Below are positions 36,243 to 45,243 of a stretch of DNA of 64,000 nucleotides, one piece after another. Each line of letters begins with the position of its first letter. Positions within the stretch are counted from its first letter, which is position 1. Below the pieces are notes generated by a model. That model was not told the origin of the DNA. It ran no database searches and worked only from the letters and a program-made list of their open reading frames with translations. The stretch lies in NCBI GenBank assembly GCA_903926465.1, contig CAIYJE010000020.1:1-64000 (forward strand). Reading direction: 5' to 3'. Source of the DNA: an uncultured Planctomycetales bacterium. GTDB lineage: Bacteria; Planctomycetota; Planctomycetia; Isosphaerales; Isosphaeraceae. Made by a program: the position numbers and the translations under genes.

Positions 36243-37721
36243 TCAAGGCTGGGCCGGTTGAGCTGGAACCCGGCTTTGATGCTCGTGGGCAATTTCATCA
36301 AACCCCAGGGCAGAGTACGCCTTGGCAAGGTCGCTATGAAGATTGGCATTCCCCGGCGCCGCTGCCAGGGCGGCTTCCAGATCCGCCACGGCTTCCTTCC
36401 ATCGCTGCAAATGCAAGAGAATCCGCCCCCGGGTACCCAGATAATTCCGCACGATCGGAGGCTTTTCCAGGGCCAGATTGATCAAATCCAGACCTCGGGC
36501 CAGGTCCGCCGGATCGGAACTCTCTGACAACGCCCAGGCCAGGTTGTTCAGAACCCCCTTGAACTGAGGGGCCAGGGCATACGCCCGCTCCCAATGCATC
36601 CGCGCCTCGGGCTTGTGGTCTTGCTGCCAGGCATCCACGCCCAGCAAGAAGTGCGCACTGGCCGGCGCGGTTCCGTCGGCCAGCAACCGGGTCAACGCCT
36701 CACGCGTCTGAACCGCGTCATTGCCGCCAGCTTTCAAAATTTCCAGGAACCGATCAATGAGTGCCGTGTTATCTGGCTCATGAGACAGGCCCCGTTCCAG
36801 CAAGGAAAGCCTGCCACCGATCGGAGTTTTCCCGTCTTTGGTGAGTTGATCGGCCCAGGTCAGGTAGACGGCGGCCAGAGCGCGTTGCAAACGCGGAGAA
36901 TTCTCGCGTGCGACCCCCTGAGTCAGCATGGTCACCGCACGCTCATAGTCACGCAGGAAGAGCGCGGCATCGGCGGAAAGCAAGCGTGCATTGAGATCGT
37001 CTGGCCGCCGGCTCGAACGGTCGCTGAACAGTTTCAGGGCCTCTCTCGCCTGATTCAAGGCCTGAGATTCATCTCCGTCTGCACGACTCAAGGCCGCCAC
37101 CTGCAATAAAAGTTCCGGCCGCTCTTTGACGGCGACCAGAAGTGCCGCCTTGGCCAGACTGTTGCGGCCGGTTCGGGCATAAAGCTGGCCAAGCATCGCA
37201 TGGGCGGCAGTGGAGGTTGGCATGCTGGCCACGGCTTGCCTGAGATGGGCCTCGGCTTCCTGCTGGTCACTGGCGGATTGGTCAGCCCGGGCTAGCAACC
37301 AGCTTGCCATGGTCAGTTGAGCCGGGCCCGATCCGGGCTCTCCAACCGGAGCCAGCGGCGCAATCAATCCCAGGGCGCGGTCATGATGACCCATCAATTC
37401 ATGAACTTGCCCAAGCTTGAAGGTCAGTTCATCGGTGGCCGTTCCCTGAGAAAGAACCCGTTCCAGAGCAACTCGGGCCCGATCATAGTCTTTGGACTGG
37501 ACACCAAGATCCGCGGCGGCCAGATACTGTACTACCATCCCTTCACGGTGCATGATCACCGAGAATCCGGCAATACAAGCCAAGGCCACCACCAGAACGC
37601 AGGGCAAGCCCAGAAGAATCAACCGGAGATTTTGCGTGAACCACACGTAGAGGGCCGGCGGCTCCAGCGGACCGCTGGATTTTTCAAGGTGCGCCGGAGA
37701 ACTCGGTTCAGGGCTGCTCAT
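36243..37721 (-). CDS. Membrane-anchored TPR protein
   Basis: 492 aa. One N-terminal helix (LILLGLPCVLVVALACIAGF) then repeated TPR-like units through most of the protein, e.g. AAHAMLGQLYARTGRNSLAK, ALAAVYLTWADQL, GVLNNLAWALSES and NANLHSDLAKAYSALGF. It is the third gene after the PEP-CTERM and exosortase-like genes; its start overlaps the exosortase 3' end by 14 nt. TPR proteins commonly accompany exosortase/EPS loci, where they assist assembly or export. No enzymatic motif is visible. Confidence 0.8.
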   Translation of the reverse strand: MSSPEPSSPAHLEKSSGPLEPPALYVWFTQNLRLILLGLPCVLVVALACIAGFSVIMHREGMVVQYLAAADLGVQSKDYDRARVALERVLSQGTATDELTFKLGQVHELMGHHDRALGLIAPLAPVGEPGSGPAQLTMASWLLARADQSASDQQEAEAHLRQAVASMPTSTAAHAMLGQLYARTGRNSLAKAALLVAVKERPELLLQVAALSRADGDESQALNQAREALKLFSDRSSRRPDDLNARLLSADAALFLRDYERAVTMLTQGVARENSPRLQRALAAVYLTWADQLTKDGKTPIGGRLSLLERGLSHEPDNTALIDRFLEILKAGGNDAVQTREALTRLLADGTAPASAHFLLGVDAWQQDHKPEARMHWERAYALAPQFKGVLNNLAWALSESSDPADLARGLDLINLALEKPPIVRNYLGTRGRILLHLQRWKEAVADLEAALAAAPGNANLHSDLAKAYSALGFDEIAHEHQSRVPAQPAQP

Positions 37722-39507
37722 GACTTGGGTTCTCTCCTGGGCTTAGAACCAAAGCCTGGATCTCCTGAGAAGAGTGGTCCAGAAATCGACGGATCTGATT
37801 CCGTTCGGTGGAAGAGATTGGCCTTGGCCCCTCAACAAATAATTCCACAACGCAGCCAGAACTGCTCTGGCTCCAGAACCATTCACGCGCCGTCGAACGC
37901 CAGAGCGTGAGCCAATTCTGAAGTAACAATGGCAGCTCATCCCAGACCGTTCGCGCGGGCCTGACGGGTACTGGCAGGGCCTCACCGCTGACGTTGAATT
38001 CCCGGAAAAGCAGGATCGCATGACGTCCCGACGGCATCATGAACTGGGCCTCCACAAACGGTCCACGGGAACCGGTGAGGATCGCCCGGCTCTGGAGCCG
38101 CCAGCCCTGATTCTCATAAAAAGTCGACCGCTCCCTCCAGCCCTGGAACGGGTAGTCGATCGTAGCCACGGCCTGATGAGGGCCCATTCGGTAGGTCCAC
38201 GAATCTGAGAACTCCAGAGCTTCAGAATCTCGGCCTGGGCCATGGTGTTCACGGGCGTAGCTGGACGCTGTGAACAATCCAAGGTTCACAGGTAAAGTCT
38301 TACTGGAAACCCCGCGTTGAATCCGAGCGACGAGCGAGGGAGACTCGGTGTAGCCTCGCTTCACCCAGGGCCAGAGCCAACCGATTTGTAGCATCGCGAG
38401 CAGTCCGAACGCGATGGCAACCCACCAACTAGATAACGCGGTGCGTCTGAAGAGCGCCAGTTGCGTTGGTCTCTGATGAGGCTTGGAATCCGCAGCCAGG
38501 TCCGGCGGAACGTTGGAGGCATCGGCCATCCAGAGCGTTGGTTCTAGACCGGCTTCCAACCTTCGGATTTCCTTCCACTCCACAACCCAGTTCTGAAAAT
38601 AGCCACCAACCCAGCTCCAGGCCCGTGACACGAGTGGGGCAAACAACCGATAGAGCGCATCCGTACTAATCACCAAACCAGCCGCCAGCGCCAGCAAGAC
38701 CGCACCCAGAATTTCGGGACGCCACCCCACCGTCAGATCCAGCTTCAATCGGCTGTAGGCTAGCCCGATCAGAACAATCCGAAGCAGTTCCGCGCCAAAA
38801 AACCAGAAGAATGCCCAGGGAAGCAGAACCACCAGCGCGAGCACCGAGCGCTGCAACCACAGCAGAAGAAACAGCGTGGTTGAAAGCAGGAACGGAAGTG
38901 AGCCGAGGCCGGGCCAGTAGGGCTCAACCACCAGTGATTTGCCACTGACCTCGATCTGATGTCCCAACCGAAGGTGGATCACTCCCAGCCAGTCCAGGAT
39001 CGCGCTACTCTGGCGAGTGGCCAGCGAGTCAAGCTTCGGAATCCAGGATACCTGGAGCCCCAACGCGATCAGGGCACTGATACCAAGGAAGATCCACGCC
39101 GCGCGGAGATGCCTGAAAAGCCAGTTCCCACCCCTGGCGTAGGCGAACGTTGTGCACAAAGTCAGGCCCGCCACTGCCCCCAGCGCAGGCGAAACCAGCA
39201 GGCCAGCCACCCCCTGCAACATCCAGGAGATCGCCAGCCATACCCAGACTATCCACGTGGTCCCAGGCTCCAGCGGCCCAAGAGTACGGGTCTGCTTCCA
39301 GGCCAAGGCCACGCTTCCGAGACACACGATCAGCGGCCAGGGCGGCAACCACCAAGACCACAGGCCACTGAGCTGAAAAAGCAGCAGTGGCGTATAAGCC
39401 GCAGCCACCACCAAGACCAACAGCCAGCCGGGGACTGCACGGCCAACGGCACGGTGTAAGTGACCAGACCGACCATCGGTAACCACGTCAGCGTCTGCAC
39501 GGATCAT
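37708..39507 (-). CDS. Exosortase U-like membrane protein lacking catalytic Cys and His
   Basis: 599 aa. About eight membrane helices to residue 290, then a linker, another helix (SWWVAIAFGLLAMLQIGWLW) and a C-terminal EpsI-like domain with ATIDYPFQGWRE. Exosortases carry Cys in VEEACSG, Arg in N-x-x-R-I and His in a later G-x-x-HELLG. Here the first motif reads VEPYWPGLGSL (Trp198 at the Cys position), the Arg is kept (ELLRIV, Arg243), and the third reads GWRPEILG (Pro264 at the His position). The rest aligns well with what I recall of XrtU (LDWLGVIHLRLGHQIEVSG). The frame is intact over 599 codons. ATGA overlap joins it to the PEP-CTERM gene. Either a non-catalytic paralogue or an enzyme losing function. 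Confidence 0.8.
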   Translation of the reverse strand: MIRADADVVTDGRSGHLHRAVGRAVPGWLLVLVVAAAYTPLLLFQLSGLWSWWLPPWPLIVCLGSVALAWKQTRTLGPLEPGTTWIVWVWLAISWMLQGVAGLLVSPALGAVAGLTLCTTFAYARGGNWLFRHLRAAWIFLGISALIALGLQVSWIPKLDSLATRQSSAILDWLGVIHLRLGHQIEVSGKSLVVEPYWPGLGSLPFLLSTTLFLLLWLQRSVLALVVLLPWAFFWFFGAELLRIVLIGLAYSRLKLDLTVGWRPEILGAVLLALAAGLVISTDALYRLFAPLVSRAWSWVGGYFQNWVVEWKEIRRLEAGLEPTLWMADASNVPPDLAADSKPHQRPTQLALFRRTALSSWWVAIAFGLLAMLQIGWLWPWVKRGYTESPSLVARIQRGVSSKTLPVNLGLFTASSYAREHHGPGRDSEALEFSDSWTYRMGPHQAVATIDYPFQGWRERSTFYENQGWRLQSRAILTGSRGPFVEAQFMMPSGRHAILLFREFNVSGEALPVPVRPARTVWDELPLLLQNWLTLWRSTAREWFWSQSSSGCVVELFVEGPRPISSTERNQIRRFLDHSSQEIQALVLSPGENPSHEQP

Positions 39508-40247
39508 CTGCAGAGAACAGGCTCGGAGGAGTGAAGGACCGTGTGCCGCTTCTGACGTCGATGAACCAGTACGCCGGCACAGATCACAAAACCTCCCAAA
39601 AGCACCGTCGAAGGTTCAGGAACCGCCGTGATTGTTCCGGCACTTGAACTGTAAGCCACGGCCAGCGGAGTGGTGTAATCAATGCCGCCGTTTCCGTCCG
39701 GGCCATATGTGGTGAGCGAAGTATTTGAGTTAAAATCAGCGCCGGAAACGGGACTCACTGACGTGGTGTAAACGCCCGTAGCACTGGAACTCATGGAAAA
39801 CGTGACGTGGGCCAGAGCGTAGGTCTCTCCGGGAGCAATCGCTTGATAGGCAAGCTGATACCCAGATCCATTGGTCGCATAGTAAGAGTCGGAGACGATC
39901 CAATCTTGATCCGTGACATTCGACGCCACAAAACCCGAGACAGCATTGTTTGGGAAGATGTAGCCCAAGCCAGTGGTGGTACTGGTATCGGCCGCGGTGA
40001 ACGTGATATGAGGACTGGAAACGATGAACTCTACGCTGAACGCGTAGATATTTTCCGTGGACGAGCCTGTATTCTCAACCACAATATCGAACGCGCTGGT
40101 ACCACCCGGGGTGTTGGTGGAATCCTCGATCTTCACGGTTAGATCACTCTTGCCGGACGACGCAGTGGTAAGACCGATCAGCACCGCAGCGATCGCCAGA
40201 AAAAAGTTTGAGCGGAGCAGTTTTGGATTTCGAAAGCGAAGGCTCAT
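39504..40247 (-). CDS. PEP-CTERM sorting-domain protein
   Basis: 247 aa. Signal peptide (SNFFLAIAAVLIGLTTASS), a Ser/Thr-rich beta-sandwich-like middle (cohesin-like DLTVKIEDSTNTPGG, then DIVVENTGS), and the C-terminal sorting signal VPEPSTVLLGGFVICAGVLV followed by HRRQKRH. The tail after the basic cluster is about 12 residues longer than usual. PEP-CTERM proteins are cut and anchored by exosortases; the adjacent exosortase-like protein lacks its Cys and His, so processing may depend on another enzyme. Function of the mature protein is unknown. Confidence 0.85.
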   Translation of the reverse strand: MSLRFRNPKLLRSNFFLAIAAVLIGLTTASSGKSDLTVKIEDSTNTPGGTSAFDIVVENTGSSTENIYAFSVEFIVSSPHITFTAADTSTTTGLGYIFPNNAVSGFVASNVTDQDWIVSDSYYATNGSGYQLAYQAIAPGETYALAHVTFSMSSSATGVYTTSVSPVSGADFNSNTSLTTYGPDGNGGIDYTTPLAVAYSSSAGTITAVPEPSTVLLGGFVICAGVLVHRRQKRHTVLHSSEPVLCR

Positions 40248-40425
40248 GATGGGTTTCTCTGAGGATCAACTATCAGCCGAGGAAGCCCAGATGAGCAACG
40301 GGCCGAGGAACAGAAACGAGATCAAAAACGGCCTTTAACTCACGCGTGCGGTGAGAATCTGCAATTCCGAGACGCCGATATTCCGGTGGCCCTCGGTATC
40401 GTCACACCTTACCGCCCAAGGTGGG

Positions 40426-40456
40426 ATTATACCAATAAGTCTACCCTGGCTGACAA
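40426..40456 (-). promoter_or_regulatory. Possible promoter of the PEP-CTERM operon
   Basis: On the minus strand a perfect TATAAT (40431-40426) follows TTGTCA (40456-40451) with a 19-nt spacer, longer than ideal. It would give a leader of about 170 nt before the gene at 40247. Confidence 0.4.
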
Positions 40457-40585
40457 TACGCGAATTGAGATTATTCGTGGCCACGTCACCCTTTACTTTG
40501 TCTGGTGGGCCCTTTCCCAGGCGGGTGAAACCAGTAGCGTTGGCTTTGGCCGAGCTTTGCTCGCCCCTGTCCGTGACCAGACTCC

Positions 40586-41167
40586 TCAATTGAAGCTGGG
40601 ATCAAGTGGCAGGTTCTTGAGGCCAGTGATCCGTCTCAGGTCGGCGCTTCGGATGTATTGCATGACCAGGCTCCACATCTCGTCGTCGCCCATCTCCTCG
40701 TCTATGAAAACCAGCTTGGCGGTGGCGGGCAGGACCAGCCACGACTCTTCGACCATCTCACGTTCCAACTGTCCAGGGCCCCACCCCGCGTAGTTGGCCA
40801 CCACCATGCTGGGCTCTGGCTGCTGGCGCAGTAATTCCTGAACCTTGTTGGCCTCAATGCTGCTGTAGACTTCGCCAAAAACGTGCTGGTCGGCCAGATC
40901 CGAGTCACCATGAAGCACCACCAAGGGGCCAGTGACCGGGCCTCCGATGTGGATCGGCTTCTCCCAGTCGAGCGGTTCGTTGAGCACCTGTTCGGCCACG
41001 TCCCGAATGGTCGCTTCGGTTGAGCGGTTCAGGACCAGCCCCATGGCCCCCTCGGCCGAATGCTCGCACATCAGAATGACCGTGCGCGAAAAGAAGGGGG
41101 CCTCAAGACTGGGCGACGCGACCAGAAGATGGCCTTTGAGGGAGTTCATAAGGTTCGGGCAGTCCAT
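40586..41167 (-). CDS. YqgE/AlgH family protein (DUF179)
   Basis: 193 aa from ATG 41167 (or 187 from ATG 41149; both lack a strong Shine-Dalgarno site). Family motifs: LKGHLLVASPSLEAPFFSRT, VILMCEHSAEGAMGLVLNRS, PIHIGGPV and NYAGWGPGQLEREM, then SWLVLPA. Length is normal for UPF0301. The biochemical role of this widespread cytosolic family is not settled. Confidence 0.92.
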   Translation of the reverse strand: MDCPNLMNSLKGHLLVASPSLEAPFFSRTVILMCEHSAEGAMGLVLNRSTEATIRDVAEQVLNEPLDWEKPIHIGGPVTGPLVVLHGDSDLADQHVFGEVYSSIEANKVQELLRQQPEPSMVVANYAGWGPGQLEREMVEESWLVLPATAKLVFIDEEMGDDEMWSLVMQYIRSADLRRITGLKNLPLDPSFN

Positions 41168-41522
41168 AAAGAATTCAGGCTGCTCATCCGGCAGCGGGTG
41201 TTCCACGCGTTTCTGCGGCCTGATACCAGCACAGCCAAAGTATTTTAACGCACCTCCTTTGTGTCCGGAAACCGCGAGCCACGTCAACCGCCCAAGAAAT
41301 CTCGAAAAAGGAATGGACCAAGGGCCCAAAATCACCGAACTCGTCCATGGCTCGCCCGGCTTCCAAGACGTCCACCGGTCCCAGCCGGGGCCAGACTATC
41401 CCCAACCGCCTCGGCAGCCACGCACCACCTTGCGGCCGTGGCTTCGGCATGTCACAATACCGGCATGGGATCTGATTCGTGTCAAGGATCTCCCAGACAC
41501 ACAGCCTGAGTGTCAAGCCCTC
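41168..41522. other. Divergent intergenic region
   Basis: About 355 bp between the YqgE gene (minus) and the REC-HATPase gene (plus). Reading frames extend into it on both strands but carry no domain signal. No promoter was recognised. Confidence 0.5.
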
Positions 41523-42392
41523 ATGCCGCGTACTGTGTTGATCGTCGATGATGAGCGCGACGCCAACGAAATCCTCGCCAGCCTGGTTCAGGCCCGAGGA
41601 TTCCAGGCCGTTCAGTTATTTGAAGGCCAGCATGTCGTTGATACGGTTCGCCGGACGACCCCCGAGATTATCCTGCTCGACCTGATGCTGCCCGATGTGG
41701 ACGGTTACACCGTCTGCGAACAGCTCAAACGCAATCGCGAGACCAACCTCATCCCTGTGATCATGGTCACAGCGCTGGGTGGCACCAGCCATCGCACCCA
41801 GGGTGTGAGCGTCGGGGCCAATGTCTACGTGACCAAGCCGTTCCTACCCGAGCACCTGTTCAAAGCCATGGATCAGGCTTTGGCCTGGCGCAAGGAACAT
41901 GAGGCGCATGGCACAACCGGTGAGATCCAGTTCAACATTCGTGGTGAAATGGAATACCTTCACCAGGCGAACGACATGCTCACCGACCTGTATACCCACA
42001 CCCCTCTGACCGAACGCCAGATCCGAGATCTTCGGCAGGCGGTCATGGAAATGGGCGGAAATGCTATCGAGTGGGGCCACCGCCGGAACGCCGAACTCCC
42101 GCTCCGGATCACCTACAGCATCAATTCCACAGGGATTACCCTGTTGATTCAGGACCAAGGGCCCGGCTTCAATCCCGGCCAGATCCCCCACGCGGCCAAC
42201 GACGAAGACCCCATTGCCCACCTGGAAATCCGGACCAATCTGGGGCTTCGTGAAGGCGGCTTTGGCATCATGCTCGCACGGGGGCTTGTAGACGAATTTC
42301 GCTATAATGACCTCGGAAATGAGGTCACACTCATTAAACGCTTCGAAAAGACAGCCGACCATACCCCCAGGCCAGTGCCCGCCAAACCCTGA
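41523..42392 (+). CDS. Response regulator receiver fused to RsbW-like ATPase
   Basis: 289 aa from ATG 41523. REC domain: VLIVDDERDANEIL with acidic pocket, phosphoacceptor Asp53 in LLDLMLPD, VTALGG and VTKPF with the conserved Lys. After a helical linker, a HATPase_c_2 domain of the RsbW/SpoIIAB type: RQAVMEMGGNAIEWGHRRN (N box), LLIQDQGPGFNP (G1 box), and LREGGFGIMLARGLVDE (G2). There is no His phosphorylation domain. Such proteins act as switch kinases/anti-sigma-type regulators acting on STAS-domain partners. A STAS domain is present on GlgX about 5 kb away; any link is inference. Confidence 0.9.
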   Translation: MPRTVLIVDDERDANEILASLVQARGFQAVQLFEGQHVVDTVRRTTPEIILLDLMLPDVDGYTVCEQLKRNRETNLIPVIMVTALGGTSHRTQGVSVGANVYVTKPFLPEHLFKAMDQALAWRKEHEAHGTTGEIQFNIRGEMEYLHQANDMLTDLYTHTPLTERQIRDLRQAVMEMGGNAIEWGHRRNAELPLRITYSINSTGITLLIQDQGPGFNPGQIPHAANDEDPIAHLEIRTNLGLREGGFGIMLARGLVDEFRYNDLGNEVTLIKRFEKTADHTPRPVPAKP

Positions 42393-42516
42393 ACCGGTCA
42401 GCATTGGCTCTGGATTGCCAGCCCGGCTTGAACGGCCGGTCCAAATCCCGGATGGGACCTGGGGTTGCATCTGGCCGGGCTCCAAATTTGATATTTGAAA
42501 TCAACGTTTAGTAATT

Positions 42517-42560
42517 GACGCATCCGTGGTAGATCCCTACGGTGTAAGTACCGATGCGTC
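42517..42560 (+). promoter_or_regulatory. Inverted repeat in the leader of the thioredoxin-like gene
   Basis: GACGCATC (42517-42524) and GATGCGTC (42553-42560) pair perfectly, with a weaker inner hairpin CCG-TAG/CTA-CGG around 42525-42543. TTGACG (42515-42520) and TACGGT (42538-42543), 17 nt apart, overlap it and could be a promoter, so the repeat could be an operator or a leader structure. Confidence 0.35.
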
Positions 42561-42658
42561 TTCAATCAAGGCGCATCTCGGTTCACCCAAGCGGACCCGA
42601 CGCGGAACCGCCACATTCCGGTCGCCTGCTTCATTCGATTCGCAAGGAGTTTGAACTG

Positions 42659-43741
42659 ATGCGACGACTGTTTGGCCCGGCCTGGGCCGCACTGGCGATT
42701 GCCGGCGTACTGACGGGCACCGCCTTGGCCCAAGGTGAAAAACGCAACGCCGAGGTGATTCTCAAGGAAATCGCGGCGATCAAGATGCCCGAGATCCCGG
42801 CCAATCGCCAGGATCGCGCGGCCGTGCAGGAATACATTCAGAAACAGACCGAAGCGGTTCAAAAGAAATCCGACCTGGCCCTTGAGCTTTTCAAGGTTGA
42901 CCCGGAATCCGCGGAGCTCCCCACGCTGATGTCGGCCCGCTGGATGGCCATTCCGCCGTTCGGCCCCCAGGCCGACGCGATGGCCAAAGAAATCGGACAG
43001 GTCCTGGCCAGCTCCAAGAACGAGAAGCTGAAGGTTGAGGCTCAGTTCGCCAAGGCGCTGGTGGCACTCCGCAAATCGCAGGGCAAGACCGACGACGCCA
43101 TGCCGGCCATTGAAGAGTTCCTCAAGGCCGCCCCCAAAGATCCCCGCGCCGGCCAGATGCTGTATGCCATGGCCAGCATGACCGAAGACAAGACCAAGAA
43201 AACCGCACTCGAAGATCGCCTGCTGAAAGATTTCCCGGATAGCCAGTTTGGCGCCATGCTCAAAGGGCAGCGGAAACAGCGCGAAGCCGTAGGCAAGCCG
43301 TTCGACCTGCCTGAGTTCAAAGACGCCATCAGCGGCGAGACTTACTCCATGGCCAGCCTCAAGGGCAAGGTCGTTGTGATCGACTTCTGGGCCACCTGGT
43401 GCGGCCCTTGTGTGGCCGAAATGCCCACCATGAAAAAGCTCTACGCCGAGTACAAGCCCAAGGGGGTTGAGTTCGTGGGCGTGAGCCTGGACCAGCCCGA
43501 AGACGCCGGCGGCCTCACCGCGCTCAAGGACTTCGTCAAGAGCAAGGAAATTGGCTGGCCCCAGTATTACCAGGGCAAGGGCTGGGAGAGCGAATTCTCT
43601 GGCAGCTGGGGCGTGAACGCCATCCCCTGCGTGTTCATTGTGGACCAGGAAGGCAACCTGCACTCCACCGAGGCACGCGGCAAGCTGGAAACCCTGATCC
43701 CCGAATTGCTCGAAAAGAAAACAGGCGCCGGCGGTCAGTAA
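42659..43741 (+). CDS. Secreted TlpA/ResA-like thioredoxin-fold protein
   Basis: 360 aa from ATG 42659, 9 nt after AAGGAG. Signal peptide (FGPAWAALAIAGVLTGTALA). A helical region with TPR-like character to about residue 210, then a TlpA-type thioredoxin domain: GKVVVIDFWATWCGPCVAEM with the CGPC pair, and the cis-Pro region GVNAIPCVFIVDQEG. It probably reduces or isomerises disulfides in the periplasm. Note the additional Cys next to the cis-Pro (IPCVFI), seen in some family members. A strong terminator follows. Confidence 0.92.
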   Translation: MRRLFGPAWAALAIAGVLTGTALAQGEKRNAEVILKEIAAIKMPEIPANRQDRAAVQEYIQKQTEAVQKKSDLALELFKVDPESAELPTLMSARWMAIPPFGPQADAMAKEIGQVLASSKNEKLKVEAQFAKALVALRKSQGKTDDAMPAIEEFLKAAPKDPRAGQMLYAMASMTEDKTKKTALEDRLLKDFPDSQFGAMLKGQRKQREAVGKPFDLPEFKDAISGETYSMASLKGKVVVIDFWATWCGPCVAEMPTMKKLYAEYKPKGVEFVGVSLDQPEDAGGLTALKDFVKSKEIGWPQYYQGKGWESEFSGSWGVNAIPCVFIVDQEGNLHSTEARGKLETLIPELLEKKTGAGGQ

Positions 43742-43771
43742 CCACCGCTCGGTCCCTGAAGGCTCAAGCAC

Positions 43772-43817
43772 AAACCACCGATCTTCTGGTTCATCCGGGA
43801 GATCGGTGGTTTTTTTT
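43772..43817 (+). terminator. Rho-independent terminator
   Basis: AAACCACCGATCT (43772-43784) pairs perfectly with AGATCGGTGGTTT (43800-43812) around a 15-nt loop; the T run extends to 43817. It ends the thioredoxin-like gene. The opposite-strand gene ending at 43845 may use the same hairpin. Confidence 0.93.
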
Positions 43818-43844
43818 ATGTCCCATGTCCGCAAATTGGCCCAC

Positions 43845-44456
43845 TCAGGGCTGGCGAACTTTGCGCTGGGGCTGAACGCTCAAACGCCGGGCGCGGCGCC
43901 CAGGGGCCCCGGCCCTGACCACTTCTGCTGGCTCCGGTTGTTGCTGGGTCATGGACGGAGCCTGCTCCTGGTTCGGCTGGCTCGCCTGAACATACGCCTG
44001 ACTCAGGGGATCGGGGTTTGACCCGGCAAACCGATTCTCAGGGTTTCCCAGATTGGCTTGCGGTCCGAGCGCGCCTGAGCCCATTATCCGGAAGCCACCA
44101 CCGCCGCCAAGGACTCCGCCGCCTGCTCTCCCGCCAAAGCCGCCCCCAAACCCACCGAATCCACCACCCCCACCCACGGCCGCCGGCACCACCACCGTGT
44201 TGAACCCTTCCACGGCATTGAAGTACGGGTTCACTCCCAGGCGGACATAGCGACGATCGGCCGAGACCACCGGCGTGACGTTCAAAGCGGCACCATCCAG
44301 CACACTGCCAATCGTGGGCTGAAACGCCACCGCACCAGGCGGGCCAAATTGCGCCTGCGCCGGCTGAGAGATCCACAGACTGCCAATAACCACGGCCAGG
44401 CCCGTGGCATGTCTGACCCTGAAGCGAGCCGGCACCAGGTGACAAAGCCAGACCAT
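43845..44456 (-). CDS. Secreted glycine-rich protein
   Basis: 203 aa from ATG 44456, which has GGAG 8 nt upstream; longer starts at 44477 and 44645 are possible. Signal peptide ends at QPAQA. The mature part has a conserved-looking planctomycete segment, VTPVVSADRRYVRLGVNPYF, of the kind found in proteins near secretin or surface genes. A Gly-rich low-complexity region and a Gln/Pro/Arg-rich tail follow. No known enzymatic domain. Cell-surface or periplasmic location is inferred. Confidence 0.65.
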   Translation of the reverse strand: MVWLCHLVPARFRVRHATGLAVVIGSLWISQPAQAQFGPPGAVAFQPTIGSVLDGAALNVTPVVSADRRYVRLGVNPYFNAVEGFNTVVVPAAVGGGGGFGGFGGGFGGRAGGGVLGGGGGFRIMGSGALGPQANLGNPENRFAGSNPDPLSQAYVQASQPNQEQAPSMTQQQPEPAEVVRAGAPGRRARRLSVQPQRKVRQP

Positions 44457-44737
44457 CGCCCACACTCCAATCGCCATTGACGGAAGGAAACGGGACACGC
44501 TCAGGATCTCGACGAGTGTATTATCTACCCGCAACGTCCCGGCGAATAGCCAGAGATCCAGGCGTTCATGGCGATTTTCTGTCCGCCAGGGCCAGCCCAG
44601 CGACTGGTCCCGATGGCAAGTCCCTGTCAAACTGAACATTGGCACGCACTCTCAGGCCCCTGGTCGGCTTGCCGAACCTGGCCAGGCCAGTGGCTGAACC
44701 GTCACGCCTTTCCCCACCTCTCCGGAGCCCGCCTTCC

Positions 44738-45124
44738 ATGCAACTTCTGACCGTGCAGGGCCAGACCTACAACCTGGCTCAACTCGTTCGCTACAGCCTG
44801 CGCACCGGTCAACGCGAAGTGGGGGCCAAAACCAACCGGCTTGACCCGCTGCCACTGTTTGCTGAATTCCGGTTCGCTGAGCTGTTCTTTTCAGACGGAT
44901 CCAAGGTGGAACTGGATGGCGTACAAACCGAGGCCTTCCTGAAATATCTCGAAAAACAGAGTGAGCGGCTTGACCTCGACCAGGTGGAAACCCGGGCCGT
45001 GGGCAGGGTGCTGGTCCACGATACCGCCGAAGGGGGCGATATCGTGCTCCCACCCGAGGCCAAGTCGAGCGACGAAAGCGGACACCCGCCGTTCGAACCC
45101 GGCGTGTTTCCACCGCTTTGGTAA
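44738..45124 (+). CDS. Hypothetical protein, 128 aa
   Basis: Soluble acidic protein with no signal peptide or helix. It begins MQLLTVQGQTYNLAQLVRYS and contains ELFFSDGSKVELDGVQTEAF and RAVGRVLVHDTAEGG. CGGAG lies about 12 nt before the ATG. The codon pattern is like its neighbours, and the overlapping minus-strand frame is less convincing. I do not recognise a family. Confidence 0.6.
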   Translation: MQLLTVQGQTYNLAQLVRYSLRTGQREVGAKTNRLDPLPLFAEFRFAELFFSDGSKVELDGVQTEAFLKYLEKQSERLDLDQVETRAVGRVLVHDTAEGGDIVLPPEAKSSDESGHPPFEPGVFPPLW

Positions 45125-45243
45125 TCCAGACCAGGAAAACGCAGAGCGAATTGGATTGTGAAGCCGATGATCTGATCGAATCCGCCTGGACCCACTTATA
45201 AACTTGCTCAAACTGACCCCAACTTTGGGTGCGTGGGGGCTCT

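Noticed and set aside
42566-43834. 422-codon minus-strand frame opposite the thioredoxin-like gene
   Set aside because: Shadow frame; the plus strand has a signal peptide, CGPC motif, Shine-Dalgarno site and terminator.
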